Part shown: one piece after another, positions 45,245 to 54,055 of the stretch
Numbering within the stretch: position 1 is the stretch's first letter
Layout of the letters: each line of letters starts with the position of its first letter
Assembly: GCF_016213215.1 (NCBI RefSeq)
Contig: NZ_JACRAW010000154.1
Location: 1 to 64,000, forward strand
Length of the DNA stretch: 64,000 nucleotides
Reading direction: 5' to 3'
Source of the DNA: Bradyrhizobium sp.
GTDB lineage: Bacteria > Pseudomonadota > Alphaproteobacteria > Rhizobiales > Xanthobacteraceae
The notes under the pieces: model-generated
What the model was told of the DNA's origin: nothing
The model's database searches: none
What the model saw: the letters and a program-made list of their open reading frames with translations, nothing else
Position numbers and translations under genes: made by a program

Positions 45245-45634
45245 TCACGTCGAAGCGTGGGTCACGGCGCCCTTTTCGCCGTAGGGTGGGGTATAGATCA
45301 CCAGGATCCTAACCGGCTCCTCGCTGACGGCGGTAAAGGTGTGGGGCATGTCGGCCGGAAAAAAGCAGGCATCCCCCGGGCCGAGTTCAGAACGCTCGCC
45401 ACCGACCTCCGCCACGGCCCTGCCCGCAATCATGTAGCAGACCTGATCGATGCCGGGATGACTGTGCGGCAGCGCGCCGTTCGACCTGGAAACCACCCCT
45501 AACAGAACTTCCAGGTTTTCCGAGCCGGTCTCCTTCGGTCCGATCAGACGGCGGTTCACCGTGCGAGTGTGATTGGCTGGTGAATAGGGCGTGACTTCGC
45601 TTTCCTTCACAAAGAACTTGTATTTCTTGGTCAT
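45245..45634 (-). CDS. Cupin-domain protein
   Basis: 129 residues with one cupin barrel: HSHPGIDQVCYMIAGRA supplies the first metal-ligand set and PADMPHTFTAV the second. No DNA-binding domain. Its start overlaps the stop of the truncated binding-protein gene by four bases. Likely a small metal-dependent enzyme or sensor in the catabolic operon; reaction unknown. Confidence 0.8.
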   Translation of the reverse strand: MTKKYKFFVKESEVTPYSPANHTRTVNRRLIGPKETGSENLEVLLGVVSRSNGALPHSHPGIDQVCYMIAGRAVAEVGGERSELGPGDACFFPADMPHTFTAVSEEPVRILVIYTPPYGEKGAVTHAST

Positions 45635-45900
45635 GTGCGGCCTCGCTCAATGCACCTGGGAAGCAGCGGCCAGCGCCTCCCTTCCTTGGCCTTGCCGAGC
45701 TGCTCGGCCGGAAAGTCCGCGATCGTCACGTCACCGTTGGTGCGCTTGGCGACCGCTTCGATGAACGGCTTGGTGACGGCCTCATGGATGACGTGGCCGA
45801 TCGGCAAGCTGTCGCCGAGGCGCAGGTTGATCTTGTCCTCGGCGCAGGCCGTGTCCGAAAGCATGGCGGCGGCGACCACACCGATCGCAAACGACTTCAT
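45631..45900 (-). pseudogene. Truncated TRAP substrate-binding protein (DctP remnant)
   Basis: 89 residues. A signal peptide (FAIGVVAAAMLSDTACA) and the first roughly 50 mature residues match TRAP binding proteins (LRLGDSLPIGHVIHEAV, then TNGDVTIADFPAEQLGKA), closely parallel to the intact copy at 47823. The match ends at KAKE, followed by unrelated residues and a stop, so about 250 residues are missing. A strong GGGAGGA site precedes its ATG, so it may still be translated. It keeps operon coupling to the cupin gene. Confidence 0.75.
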
Positions 45901-45937
45901 GACGTCCTCCCGTTTGTTGTCAAGGCGCAGGGCTTGC

Positions 45938-47227
45938 CTAATTCCCCATCTGCGACGGCAGCCAGAGGATGATGCCGGGAAATGCGACCAGGATGGCGAT
46001 CGCGATCAAATGCGCGACGAAGTGCGGGAACGTGCCGTGGAAGACCTCGGACACCGGCCGGTTGGCGTAGCGCGCGACGATGAAGCAGTTGAGCCCGACG
46101 GGCGGCGTGATCATGCCGACTTCAGCGGTCACGATCTTGATGACGCCGAACCAGATCGGATCGAAGCCGAGCGTCTTGATCAGCGGCAGCACGATCGGCA
46201 CCGTCAGCACAAGGATCGCGATCTGGTCCATGAACGAGCCGAGCACGATGTAGCCGCACAGGATCAGGGTGATGATGACCCAGCGCGAGGTCGGCAGCGA
46301 GCCGATCCAGGCGACGAGATCCTGGGTGACATGAGTGAGCGTGAAAAAGTAGCCGAAGATCGAAGCACCAACCAGGATCATCACGATCATGCAGGTGCCG
46401 TGGCAGGCACTCAGAAGCGCCTTGTAGAGCGATGGCAAGGTAACCTTGCCCCTTACGACGGCGAGCACCAGCGCGCCCATGGCACCGAGCGCGGACGCCT
46501 CGGTCGGGGTTGCAATTCCCAGATAAATGGTGCCGGTGACCATCGAAAACAGGATCAACATTGGGCCGACCTGCCGCAGCAGCGCAAAGCGCTCGCGCCA
46601 CGGCACTGCCTTCACGCTCGGCGCCCGCGAGGGGTCCTGCCAGACCAGGAAGTAAATGGTTCCCATGATCGTAGCCGTCACGAGTACCGCGGGAATGATG
46701 CCGCCAATAAGAAGCTTGCCGATGTTCACTTCGGCCAGCAGGCCGAAGATCACCAACGCGACGCTCGGCGGGATCAGCATCGCGAGAGTCCCCGAAATCG
46801 CCACGACGCCGGCTGCCATTTTTGGCTCGTAACCATGACGGATCATGGCTGGCAGGCTGGTCGACGACAAAGTGGCAGCTGAAGCCGTGCTGGTGCCGCA
46901 GATCGCGCCGAAACCCGCGCCGGCCAGCGCAGTCGCCATGCCGAGACCGCCCGGGATGCGCCCGACCCAGGCGGACGCTGTCTTGAACAAATCGTCCGCA
47001 ACCCCCGACAGCAGCACGAGGTCGGCCATCAGCAGGAACATCGGGATCGTGATCAGTTCGTAGGACGAGATGGTGGATAGCGGAGCGGTCTGCAGGATGC
47101 CGAACAGCGTGCCCGGACCGCCCACCATCAGCAGGCCGACCGAACCGGAAAACGCCATGGCAAAACCGACCGGCGTACCGATCGCGAGCAGGCAGAAAAG
47201 CAGACCAAGAACGATGATGGTAGTCAT
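45938..47227 (-). CDS. dctM: TRAP transporter large permease DctM
   Basis: 429 residues with about 12 membrane helices. The family start (TIIVLGLLFCLLAIGTPVGFAMAF), GAGFGAICGTSTASAATL and ITPPVGLNCFIVA motifs are seen. It is the sodium-driven transport subunit of a tripartite TRAP carrier for an organic acid. It lies 11 bases after dctQ and downstream of dctP, so the three form one operon. Confidence 0.92.
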   Translation of the reverse strand: MTTIIVLGLLFCLLAIGTPVGFAMAFSGSVGLLMVGGPGTLFGILQTAPLSTISSYELITIPMFLLMADLVLLSGVADDLFKTASAWVGRIPGGLGMATALAGAGFGAICGTSTASAATLSSTSLPAMIRHGYEPKMAAGVVAISGTLAMLIPPSVALVIFGLLAEVNIGKLLIGGIIPAVLVTATIMGTIYFLVWQDPSRAPSVKAVPWRERFALLRQVGPMLILFSMVTGTIYLGIATPTEASALGAMGALVLAVVRGKVTLPSLYKALLSACHGTCMIVMILVGASIFGYFFTLTHVTQDLVAWIGSLPTSRWVIITLILCGYIVLGSFMDQIAILVLTVPIVLPLIKTLGFDPIWFGVIKIVTAEVGMITPPVGLNCFIVARYANRPVSEVFHGTFPHFVAHLIAIAILVAFPGIILWLPSQMGN

Positions 47228-47238
47228 GAGGGGCCCGC

Positions 47239-47793
47239 TTACTCGAAGGTGCTGGCTTCGCCGGGACCCATCACCGGCGGTAACGGGTACATATTCTGCC
47301 CGGAGACGAGGCTGAACACATGGCCGGTGAGTTGCAGGCCAAGGCGCAGCACCAGGACGCCGCAGCCGAACGGCACCAGCGCCGCCGATATCCAGGTCGG
47401 CCAGGGAATGGCGCCGGCAAGCACGTCATGCTGCTGGTAGTTCTCGAGCGCGCGCTCGAACCCGACCTTGCAGATGAGGACAAAGACGAAAAGGCCGGTG
47501 AGCGCGGTGACGATTTCGGAAAGCCGCCGCCCGACAAGTGAAAAACGGGAGAGCAGGATGTCGACGCCTACATGGGCATGCTCCCGCATGGCGTCCGACA
47601 GCGTCAGAAAGAACGCGCCCGCCAGGAGATAGAGCCCGATCAGGTCATAGGTGAACGTGAAGGGCCGGTTCAGGGCGTAACGCATGAACACGTCGGCGAC
47701 GACCAGCACCATGATCGCGAAAAGAAACATGACGGCGATCACCGTCAACGCACGCTCGATTGCGGCGAGAGCATCTTCTGCTCGCTTGATCAC
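47239..47793 (-). CDS. dctQ: TRAP transporter small permease DctQ
   Basis: 184 residues with four membrane helices (IAVMFLFAIMVLVVADVFMRYALN, LIGLYLLAGAFFLTL and two more), the usual DctQ layout. I chose the GTG at 47793 because the GGGAGG site is eight bases before it; a TTG six bases further up is too close to that site. It connects the binding protein to DctM. Confidence 0.88.
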   Translation of the reverse strand: MIKRAEDALAAIERALTVIAVMFLFAIMVLVVADVFMRYALNRPFTFTYDLIGLYLLAGAFFLTLSDAMREHAHVGVDILLSRFSLVGRRLSEIVTALTGLFVFVLICKVGFERALENYQQHDVLAGAIPWPTWISAALVPFGCGVLVLRLGLQLTGHVFSLVSGQNMYPLPPVMGPGEASTFE

Positions 47794-47822
47794 CTGCAAC
47801 GCCTCCCAAGACTTGAGCGAAT

Positions 47823-48848
47823 CTACTTTCCGGCGCCCGCCGCCAGCAGGGCTTCAAACTCCTTGAGCGCCGCGGAAGCCGGCGTGCCGCGACTTTCGAG
47901 TCCGGCGGCCCACTCCTGGGCGACGCCCTTGAGCTTCTCCTTCATCTGCGCGCGCGTCGCATCCGGAATTGCGTCGAAGCTCACGCCCGCCTCTTTCAGG
48001 TGTTGCCGAGTCGCGGCCTGCTCCTTATCCACGTCGGCGCAGGCCTTGGGCTCGAGGGCTTCGGAAGCCTCGTCCATCGCCTTCTTGACGTCCTCCGGAA
48101 GACGGTCCCACGCCGCTTGGCTGATCGAATAGGCGACGATGAAGCTGCCGAAGCTGACGCCGTCGGTCGCATGCTTCACCAGCTTGTCGAGGCCGTACGC
48201 GATGACGCTTTCGGCCGGAAACAGCAGGCCGTCCATTGTGCCCCGCAACAGCGACTCATAGGCATCCGGAGCCGCCATGCGTACCGGCACGGCTTCAAGC
48301 GAACGCAGCGTGAGATCCTGCGCACCTCCGGTCGTCCTGAGCTTCAGCCCCTTAATGTCGCTGATGGAATCGATCTTCTGCTTGGCCGTCCACACCTGGT
48401 AGGGCGGCAGCACGACCTCCATCAGCAGCTTGATCTTGTTCGGCGCGTATTCCTGCTTGGCGAGCACGCCCTCGCGCGCGCTCTTCCAGTATGCAAGCGT
48501 TCCCTGGCAGCTGGTCTTGAACGTTTCCGGCAATTGCGCGACTTCTGACAGCGGCATCTTGTCGGATGCATAGGACGGGGCGACGTAGCCGATGTCGATC
48601 ACGCCGGATTGCGTGAGACGCAACATGTCCGCGGCTTTGCCGATCTGCTGGTTGGGATAATAGGTGAAGGTGACGGCCCCATTGGTACGTTTGGTCACGT
48701 CGTCCATCCAGGGCTTGAGCACCAGGCGAACGAGGTAATGGCCGGCGGGAAAAGAGTCGGCCACCTTCAATTCCAGGGCCTGCGCCGGAATCGTTGCCAG
48801 TGAAATCGGCAGCGACAGCGCTGCCACCCAACCCAAGCCTCTCTTCAT
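47823..48848 (-). CDS. dctP: TRAP transporter substrate-binding protein DctP
   Basis: 341 residues. Signal peptide, then the typical LKVADSFPAGHYLVRLVLKPWMDD and NQQIGKAADMLRLTQSGVIDIGY, and LKLRTTGGAQDLTLRSL, with the conserved Arg that binds a substrate carboxylate. GGAGGAAAG precedes the ATG. First gene of the minus-strand operon and divergent from the CaiB gene. The ligand is an organic acid, probably that used by the divergent CoA pathway (inference). Confidence 0.92.
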   Translation of the reverse strand: MKRGLGWVAALSLPISLATIPAQALELKVADSFPAGHYLVRLVLKPWMDDVTKRTNGAVTFTYYPNQQIGKAADMLRLTQSGVIDIGYVAPSYASDKMPLSEVAQLPETFKTSCQGTLAYWKSAREGVLAKQEYAPNKIKLLMEVVLPPYQVWTAKQKIDSISDIKGLKLRTTGGAQDLTLRSLEAVPVRMAAPDAYESLLRGTMDGLLFPAESVIAYGLDKLVKHATDGVSFGSFIVAYSISQAAWDRLPEDVKKAMDEASEALEPKACADVDKEQAATRQHLKEAGVSFDAIPDATRAQMKEKLKGVAQEWAAGLESRGTPASAALKEFEALLAAGAGK

Positions 48849-48978
48849 TCTTTCCTCCCTGGCCGCTCGCAGAACGGCAGCCCGATGGTGCTCGCTGGCA
48901 AGCCACCGGCCATTTGGCTGCGATTTATTTGACGCAAGCGTACATATACGTGAATTTGGATGTCAAGCTTATGAATAG

Positions 48979-48994
48979 CGCATAGGCTTATGCG
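48979..48994. promoter_or_regulatory. Inverted repeat in the TRAP / CaiB divergent promoter
   Basis: CGCATA-GGCT-TATGCG is a perfect 6-bp inverted repeat with a 4-base spacer. It lies midway between dctP and the CaiB-type gene and is a candidate site for the IclR-type regulator encoded at 51663. Confidence 0.5.
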
Positions 48995-49030
48995 TAGAAC
49001 GCGTGTGCGCGGAATTGACCGTTGGTCGAT

Positions 49031-49060
49031 TATGAATTCTAGATGCACATATATGAATTC
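49031..49060. promoter_or_regulatory. TATGAATTC direct repeats before the CaiB-type gene
   Basis: TATGAATTC occurs at 49031-49039 and 49052-49060, 21 bases apart (two helical turns), and a weaker ACGTGAATTT lies near 48948. The regular spacing suggests a regulator site on the CaiB side. Confidence 0.4.
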
Positions 49061-49075
49061 CAGGGATGAACGCTC

Positions 49076-50272
49076 GTGGGCCCACTTGCTGGCATAACGA
49101 TCCTCGACCTCACCACCGTGCTGATGGGGCCCTACGCCACCCAGATCCTCGCGGACATGGGGGCCAACGTCATCAAGGTCGAAAGCCCGGAAGGCGACAT
49201 CGTCCGGCAGATCGGACCGGGCCGCACGCCGGGCATGGGCGGGATGTTCCTCAACGCCAACCGCGGCAAGCGCAGCATCGTCATCGACCTGAAGAAACCG
49301 GAAGGCCGAGACGCGTTGCTGCGTCTTGCGGGTCAGGCAAACGCCCTGGTCTACAACGTGCGGCCGCAGGCGATGGCGCGTCTCGGCCTCGGTTATGACA
49401 GCGTGGCGGCGGTCAACCCTGGCATCGTCTATGTCGGCGTATTCGGCTACGGCCAGTCGGGTCCCTACGCGTCGAAGCCGGCCTATGACGACCTGATCCA
49501 GGGCGCATCCACCATCCCGACCCTGATCGCCACCGCCGGCGACGGCACGCCGCGCTACGTGCCGATCACCATGGCGGATCGCGTCGTCGGGCTGATGGCC
49601 GTCAACGCCATCCTCGGCGGTCTGATGCATCAGCAGCGAACCGGCATCGGCCAGCGCATCGACGTGCCGATGTTCGAATCGATGAGCGAGTTCGTCCTGC
49701 TCGACCATCTCGGCGGGCTGACCTATGATCCGCCGCTCGATCACGGCGGTTACGTCCGCCTGTTGTCGCGCTACCGGCGGCCGTACCAGACCAGCGACGG
49801 CTACATCTGCGCCCTGATCTACAACGACAAGCAATGGCGCAGCTTCTTCGAAAGCATCGGCCGGCCGGAATTCCTCGACCAGCCGCGCTTCGCCAACCAC
49901 GCCGCGCGCACCAGGCATATCGACGAGATCTACCAGGAAGTCGGCCGCATCTTCCTCGAACGCACCACCGCCGAATGGCGCGAGCTTCTGGAGCGCGCGG
50001 ACATCCCTGTCATGCCGATGCATACGCTGGAAACGATCCTTGAGGACCCTCACCTCAACGCAGTTGGCTTCTTCAAGACCATGGAGCACCCGGTCGAAGG
50101 GCGCATCCGCCAGATGCAGGTGCCTTCGACCTGGAGCAAGACACAGCCGCAAGCCGGCGGCCCGGCACCGACGCTCGGCGAGCACGGGCGGGATATTCTC
50201 AGCGAGGCCGGATTCTCGACTGAGGAGATCGAACAACTGGCGCAGCAGAAGGCGGTTCACCTGACGGCATAG
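49076..50272 (+). CDS. CaiB/BaiF-type (class III) CoA-transferase
   Basis: 398 residues from a GTG with AGGGA nine bases upstream. Motifs: LAGITILDLTTVLMGPYATQILADMGA at the start, NRGKRSIVIDLKKPEGRD, GFGYG-type VFGYGQSGPYASKPAYDD with the catalytic Asp region, and LNAVGFF near the end. It transfers CoA to a free carboxylic acid. Together with the MaoC-type and CitE-type genes downstream it forms a set like the itaconate/mesaconate degradation enzymes. Confidence 0.9.
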   Translation: MGPLAGITILDLTTVLMGPYATQILADMGANVIKVESPEGDIVRQIGPGRTPGMGGMFLNANRGKRSIVIDLKKPEGRDALLRLAGQANALVYNVRPQAMARLGLGYDSVAAVNPGIVYVGVFGYGQSGPYASKPAYDDLIQGASTIPTLIATAGDGTPRYVPITMADRVVGLMAVNAILGGLMHQQRTGIGQRIDVPMFESMSEFVLLDHLGGLTYDPPLDHGGYVRLLSRYRRPYQTSDGYICALIYNDKQWRSFFESIGRPEFLDQPRFANHAARTRHIDEIYQEVGRIFLERTTAEWRELLERADIPVMPMHTLETILEDPHLNAVGFFKTMEHPVEGRIRQMQVPSTWSKTQPQAGGPAPTLGEHGRDILSEAGFSTEEIEQLAQQKAVHLTA

Positions 50273-50321
50273 GCGGCATCGGCCGCGCTGCGCGCAAACC
50301 AGCCAAGGGAGAGGAACATCA

Positions 50322-50774
50322 ATGGCCGGGCTCTACTTCGAGGACTTCGAGGTCGGACAGGAATTCAAGCATCCGCTGACGCGCACCGTCACCGAGATGG
50401 ACAACACCATGTTCAGCCTGCTCACGCTGAACCCGCAGCCGCTGCACATCGACGCGCATTTCTCGGCGCAGACCGAGTTCGGCCAGCGCATTTTCAACAG
50501 CTTGTATACGCTCGGCATCATGATCGGCATGACGGTCTATGATACGACGTTAGGCACAACCGTCGCCAATCTCGGCATGACCGACGTGACCTTTCCCAAG
50601 CCGGTGTTCCACGGTGACACGCTACGGGCGACGACAAAGGTGTTGTCCAAGCGCGAGTCCAAGTCGCGGCCGAAAGCCGGGATCGTGGAGTTCGAACATC
50701 TGGCACTCAACCAGAACAACGAAATCGTCGGCAAATGCCGCCGCATGGCCATGATGCACAAGAGGCCCGTCTGA
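50322..50774 (+). CDS. MaoC-family hydratase
   Basis: 150 residues, a single hot-dog domain. The catalytic Asp/His pair is in NPQPLHIDAHF, and the oxyanion end reads FGQRIFNSLYTLG. Members hydrate enoyl-CoAs; next to CaiB and CitE genes it would hydrate a C5 unsaturated acyl-CoA such as mesaconyl- or itaconyl-CoA (inference). AGGGAGAGG lies about 8 bases before the start. Its stop overlaps the CitE start by one base (TGATG). Confidence 0.87.
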   Translation: MAGLYFEDFEVGQEFKHPLTRTVTEMDNTMFSLLTLNPQPLHIDAHFSAQTEFGQRIFNSLYTLGIMIGMTVYDTTLGTTVANLGMTDVTFPKPVFHGDTLRATTKVLSKRESKSRPKAGIVEFEHLALNQNNEIVGKCRRMAMMHKRPV

Positions 50775-51622
50775 TGCGCTCGATGCTGTTCGTGCCGGGC
50801 GATTCCCCGCGCAAATTCGAAAAGGCTCGTGGAGGCAAGGCCAGCGCGCTGATCCTCGACCTCGAGGATTCGGTCGTGCCGGACAAGAAGGCCGAAGCGC
50901 GCAAGCTGACGCAGACCATGCTGACCGGACCTCGCGGCAGCCATCAGCTTTATGTTCGGGTCAATGCGCTCGACACCGGTATGACGCTGGAAGATCTCGC
51001 TGCGGTGATGCCGGCCGTTCCCGACGGCATCGTGCTGCCGAAATCGCGCGGCGGTGACGACGTGCACAAGCTTGCGTTGTGGCTGGATGCCTTCGAGGCC
51101 GCGGCCGGCTCAAAGCCGGGCGCCACGCGCATCGTTGTAGTCGCGACCGAGACCGCTGAAGCGATGTTCGGGCTCGGCTCCTACAAGGACTCTTCGCCCC
51201 GGCTCACCGGGCTGATGTGGGGCGCCGAGGATCTGTCGGCCTCTCTCGGCGCGACCGAAAAGGAAAGCGGCGGCGTATTCCACAGCCCCTACCGGATTGC
51301 GCGCGATCTGTGCCTGATGGCGGCGGCGGCGGCGGAAGTGGCGGCCATCGACACGGTCTATACCGATATCGACAACCTCGCGGGACTTGAGCAGGAAACC
51401 CGCACGGCGCGGCGCGACGGCTTCACCGCTAAGGCCCTCATCCATCCCAAGCATGTCGACATCGTCAACGCCGCCTTCGAGCCGACCGCGGCCGAGCGCG
51501 AATGGGCGGAGAAGGTGATAGCGGCATTCGCGGCCAGTCCCGATCTCGGCACACTCCGTCTCGACGGCAAGATGATCGACAAACCCCACTTGAGGGCCGC
51601 GAGGAAGATACTCGGCCTTTGA
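50774..51622 (+). CDS. CitE-like lyase (HpcH/HpaI family)
   Basis: 282 residues starting MRSMLFVPGDSPRKFEKA, the standard CitE-like beginning. The Mg/acyl-CoA binding motifs ALILDLEDSVVPDKK, IVLPKSRGGDDV and VATETAEAMFGL with the catalytic acid, and a late ALIHPKHVDIVNAAF are present. It should cleave a citramalyl-CoA- or malyl-CoA-like substrate into acetyl-CoA and pyruvate or glyoxylate. It is coupled by a one-base overlap to the MaoC-type gene. Confidence 0.88.
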   Translation: MRSMLFVPGDSPRKFEKARGGKASALILDLEDSVVPDKKAEARKLTQTMLTGPRGSHQLYVRVNALDTGMTLEDLAAVMPAVPDGIVLPKSRGGDDVHKLALWLDAFEAAAGSKPGATRIVVVATETAEAMFGLGSYKDSSPRLTGLMWGAEDLSASLGATEKESGGVFHSPYRIARDLCLMAAAAAEVAAIDTVYTDIDNLAGLEQETRTARRDGFTAKALIHPKHVDIVNAAFEPTAAEREWAEKVIAAFAASPDLGTLRLDGKMIDKPHLRAARKILGL

Positions 51623-51662
51623 TTCATTTCAATTGCGCAGGCCGCCAGGGGCGGAGCCCATA

Positions 51663-52400
51663 ATGATCGTTCGCCAAGCCGCAAATGTTCTGGAAATCCT
51701 GGAATACTTCGCGCGCACGAAGAAGCCTGCGACACTCGCCGAGATCGCGGACCATTTCGGCTGGCCGCGTTCGTCGACCTTCAACCTCCTGACCACGTTG
51801 TCGGAAAAAGGCTATCTTTACGAGCCACGCCCGCGCGCCGGCCTCTACCCAACCCCGCGCTGGCTGGCGATGGCGCGCATGGTGTCCGAGGTCGAGCCGC
51901 TGCCGGAATGGACGCACGCGCTGATCGCCGAGCTTTCGGCGGAAACGGATGAAACATCATCGATCGTGGCGCCGTCAGGCGTCATGGCCGTCTTCATCGA
52001 CGTCGTCGAGTCGAAGTCGGCGATCAGGTATTTTGCAACGATTGGACACCGCGTGCCGATCCATGCCACGTCGAGTGGTCGGGCACTGCTGCTGCAATAT
52101 TCGCCGGAGGAGCGTGACGCGCTCTATCGCAAGATCGAGTTCAAGCAGTACGGCCCGTCGACGCCCATCAGCATCGAGGCGGTCGAGGCCGAGCTTCGCA
52201 AATCGATCGAACGCGGCTATTGCCAGAGCTTCGCGGACTTTAGCCGGGATCTCGCCGGCGTCGCCATGCCGCTTCCGATCGGAAATCGTCGTCTTTCCGT
52301 CGTGGTGGCGGGACCGGAGTTCCGCATCGGCACCAGGATCCCCGAGATCGCCGCGCTGATCGCGAAGCTCATCGAGCGGCATCGCCCGAATGCGGGCTAG
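51663..52400 (+). CDS. IclR-family regulator
   Basis: 245 residues from the ATG at 51663, with GGAG six bases upstream. The N-terminal winged helix is seen as TLAEIADHFGWPRSSTFNLLTTLSEKGYL, and the IclR effector domain as HATSSGRALLLQYSPEERDAL and RGYCQSFADFSRDLAGVAMPL. It is the last gene of the CaiB-MaoC-CitE operon and probably controls that operon and the divergent TRAP operon. Confidence 0.9.
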   Translation: MIVRQAANVLEILEYFARTKKPATLAEIADHFGWPRSSTFNLLTTLSEKGYLYEPRPRAGLYPTPRWLAMARMVSEVEPLPEWTHALIAELSAETDETSSIVAPSGVMAVFIDVVESKSAIRYFATIGHRVPIHATSSGRALLLQYSPEERDALYRKIEFKQYGPSTPISIEAVEAELRKSIERGYCQSFADFSRDLAGVAMPLPIGNRRLSVVVAGPEFRIGTRIPEIAALIAKLIERHRPNAG

Positions 52401-52494
52401 CACTCCGCGCCCTCCAGCGGCCATTGGCCGCGAAGATATTGTCTGCGCCTGGCTTGCGCCGATATCCTTTTGATCACGGCCGGAGGCGATCTTC

Positions 52495-54021
52495 ATGAGA
52501 TGGAGCCTCGCAACCTGGATGCTGCTCCTCACCCTGTTGGCGGGCTCCGATGCGCTCGCGGGCGAACAGGCCATCAATCCGCGCACCATGCCGGCCATCG
52601 GCACCGTCGATGAACGCTTTCAGTCCTACAACGTCGAGATGGTGGAGGTCGCCGGCGGGAGGTTCTGGAAGCCCTTCGCGCCCGAGCGAGCCGAAACGGC
52701 TGCCGCAGCGCAGTCATCTTCCGAACACGAGATGTATGCGTACCGGCCGCCGACTGATCTTGCGAATGCGCGCGTGCGCAAGCTCGCGGCGGCGCTGGCG
52801 CCGGCCTACGTGCGTGTCAGCGGCACCTGGGCCAACGCCACCTATTTTGCCGACGCAGACGCGCCGCCGCCCGCACCCCCGGCGGGATTCGATTCCGTAT
52901 TGACGCGCGCGCAATGGCGCGGCGTCGTCGATTTCGCCAGAGCGGTCGACGCGCGGCTCGTCACCTCCTTTGCGGTCAGCCCCGGATCCCGCGATACCGC
53001 GGGGGTCTGGCAGCCGGATCAGGCGCGCCGACTTCTTGCCTATACAAATTCGCTCGGCGGCAGGATCGCCGCCGTGGAATACATGAACGAGCCGACGCTG
53101 GCGGCGCAGAACGGCGCGCCGGCCGGATATGATGCAGCGGCCTACGGCCGTGATTTCAGGATCTTTCGCAGGTTCCTGAAGAAGGCTTCGCCCGACACGC
53201 TGCTTCTCGGGCCCGGCTCTGTCGGCGAGTCCACGTCAAGGGCCGCTTCCGGCCTGAACTCCGCGGATTTGCTCGCCGCGAGCGGCCGCGGCATCGATCG
53301 GTTTTCCTATCATCACTACGGCACGGTATCGCCGCGCTGCGGCGGCAGGGATCGTCCCGATGACGCCTTGTCAGAAGAGTGGCTTTCCCGAACCGATAAG
53401 ACTCTTGCCTTCTATCGCGCGCTTCGCGACCAGTTCGAGCCCGGCAAGCCGCTGTGGCTGACGGAAACCGCGGACGCCGCCTGTGGCGGAAATCGCTGGG
53501 ACGCGACCTTCCTGGATACCTTCCGCTATCTCGACCAGCTCGGTCGAATGGCAAGAGCCGGCGTTCAGGTGGTGATGCACAACACGCTCGCCGCAAGCGA
53601 CTACGGCCTGTTGGACGAGAAGAGCTTCGAACCGCGCCCCAATTACTGGGGCGCGCTGCTGTGGCGTCGGCTGATGGGTAGGACGGTACTCGACGCCGGA
53701 GTGTCGCCTGAGCCAGGACTGCACGTCTATGCGCACTGCCTGCGAGGAACGCGCGGTGGCGTTTCCGTACTGGCGCTCAACACCTCGCCTGACGCGCCGC
53801 ACACCCTTTCGCTTCCAACCGCGTCAGAACGCTACACGCTGGAGGCGACGCACCTTCAGGACAAGAGCGTCCGGCTCAACGGCGACACCCTCCGCCTGGG
53901 CGTCAACGACCAGCTGCCTGCCTTCACGGCGGTCCCTGCGCCTGCGGGCGCGGTCACCCTCGCACCGGCAAGCATTATGTTCCTGACCGTCCCTACAGCC
54001 GGCAACCGCGCCTGTCGGTAG
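52495..54021 (+). CDS. Secreted GH79-like glycoside hydrolase
   Basis: 508 residues with a signal peptide (LATWMLLLTLLAGSDALAGE). The (beta/alpha)8 region carries a likely acid/base Glu in AAVEYMNEPT near residue 197 and a likely nucleophile in LWLTETADAAC near residue 323, both at the ends of strands as in clan A hydrolases. The overall layout, including a C-terminal beta-sandwich after ALLWRRLMG, resembles the heparanase/beta-glucuronidase family GH79. It would act on an extracellular uronic-acid-containing glycan. Stand-alone gene; substrate unknown. Confidence 0.75.
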   Translation: MRWSLATWMLLLTLLAGSDALAGEQAINPRTMPAIGTVDERFQSYNVEMVEVAGGRFWKPFAPERAETAAAAQSSSEHEMYAYRPPTDLANARVRKLAAALAPAYVRVSGTWANATYFADADAPPPAPPAGFDSVLTRAQWRGVVDFARAVDARLVTSFAVSPGSRDTAGVWQPDQARRLLAYTNSLGGRIAAVEYMNEPTLAAQNGAPAGYDAAAYGRDFRIFRRFLKKASPDTLLLGPGSVGESTSRAASGLNSADLLAASGRGIDRFSYHHYGTVSPRCGGRDRPDDALSEEWLSRTDKTLAFYRALRDQFEPGKPLWLTETADAACGGNRWDATFLDTFRYLDQLGRMARAGVQVVMHNTLAASDYGLLDEKSFEPRPNYWGALLWRRLMGRTVLDAGVSPEPGLHVYAHCLRGTRGGVSVLALNTSPDAPHTLSLPTASERYTLEATHLQDKSVRLNGDTLRLGVNDQLPAFTAVPAPAGAVTLAPASIMFLTVPTAGNRACR

Positions 54022-54055
54022 GCGCGAGCGTTGAGGCAAAAAGCAGCAGTACGCC

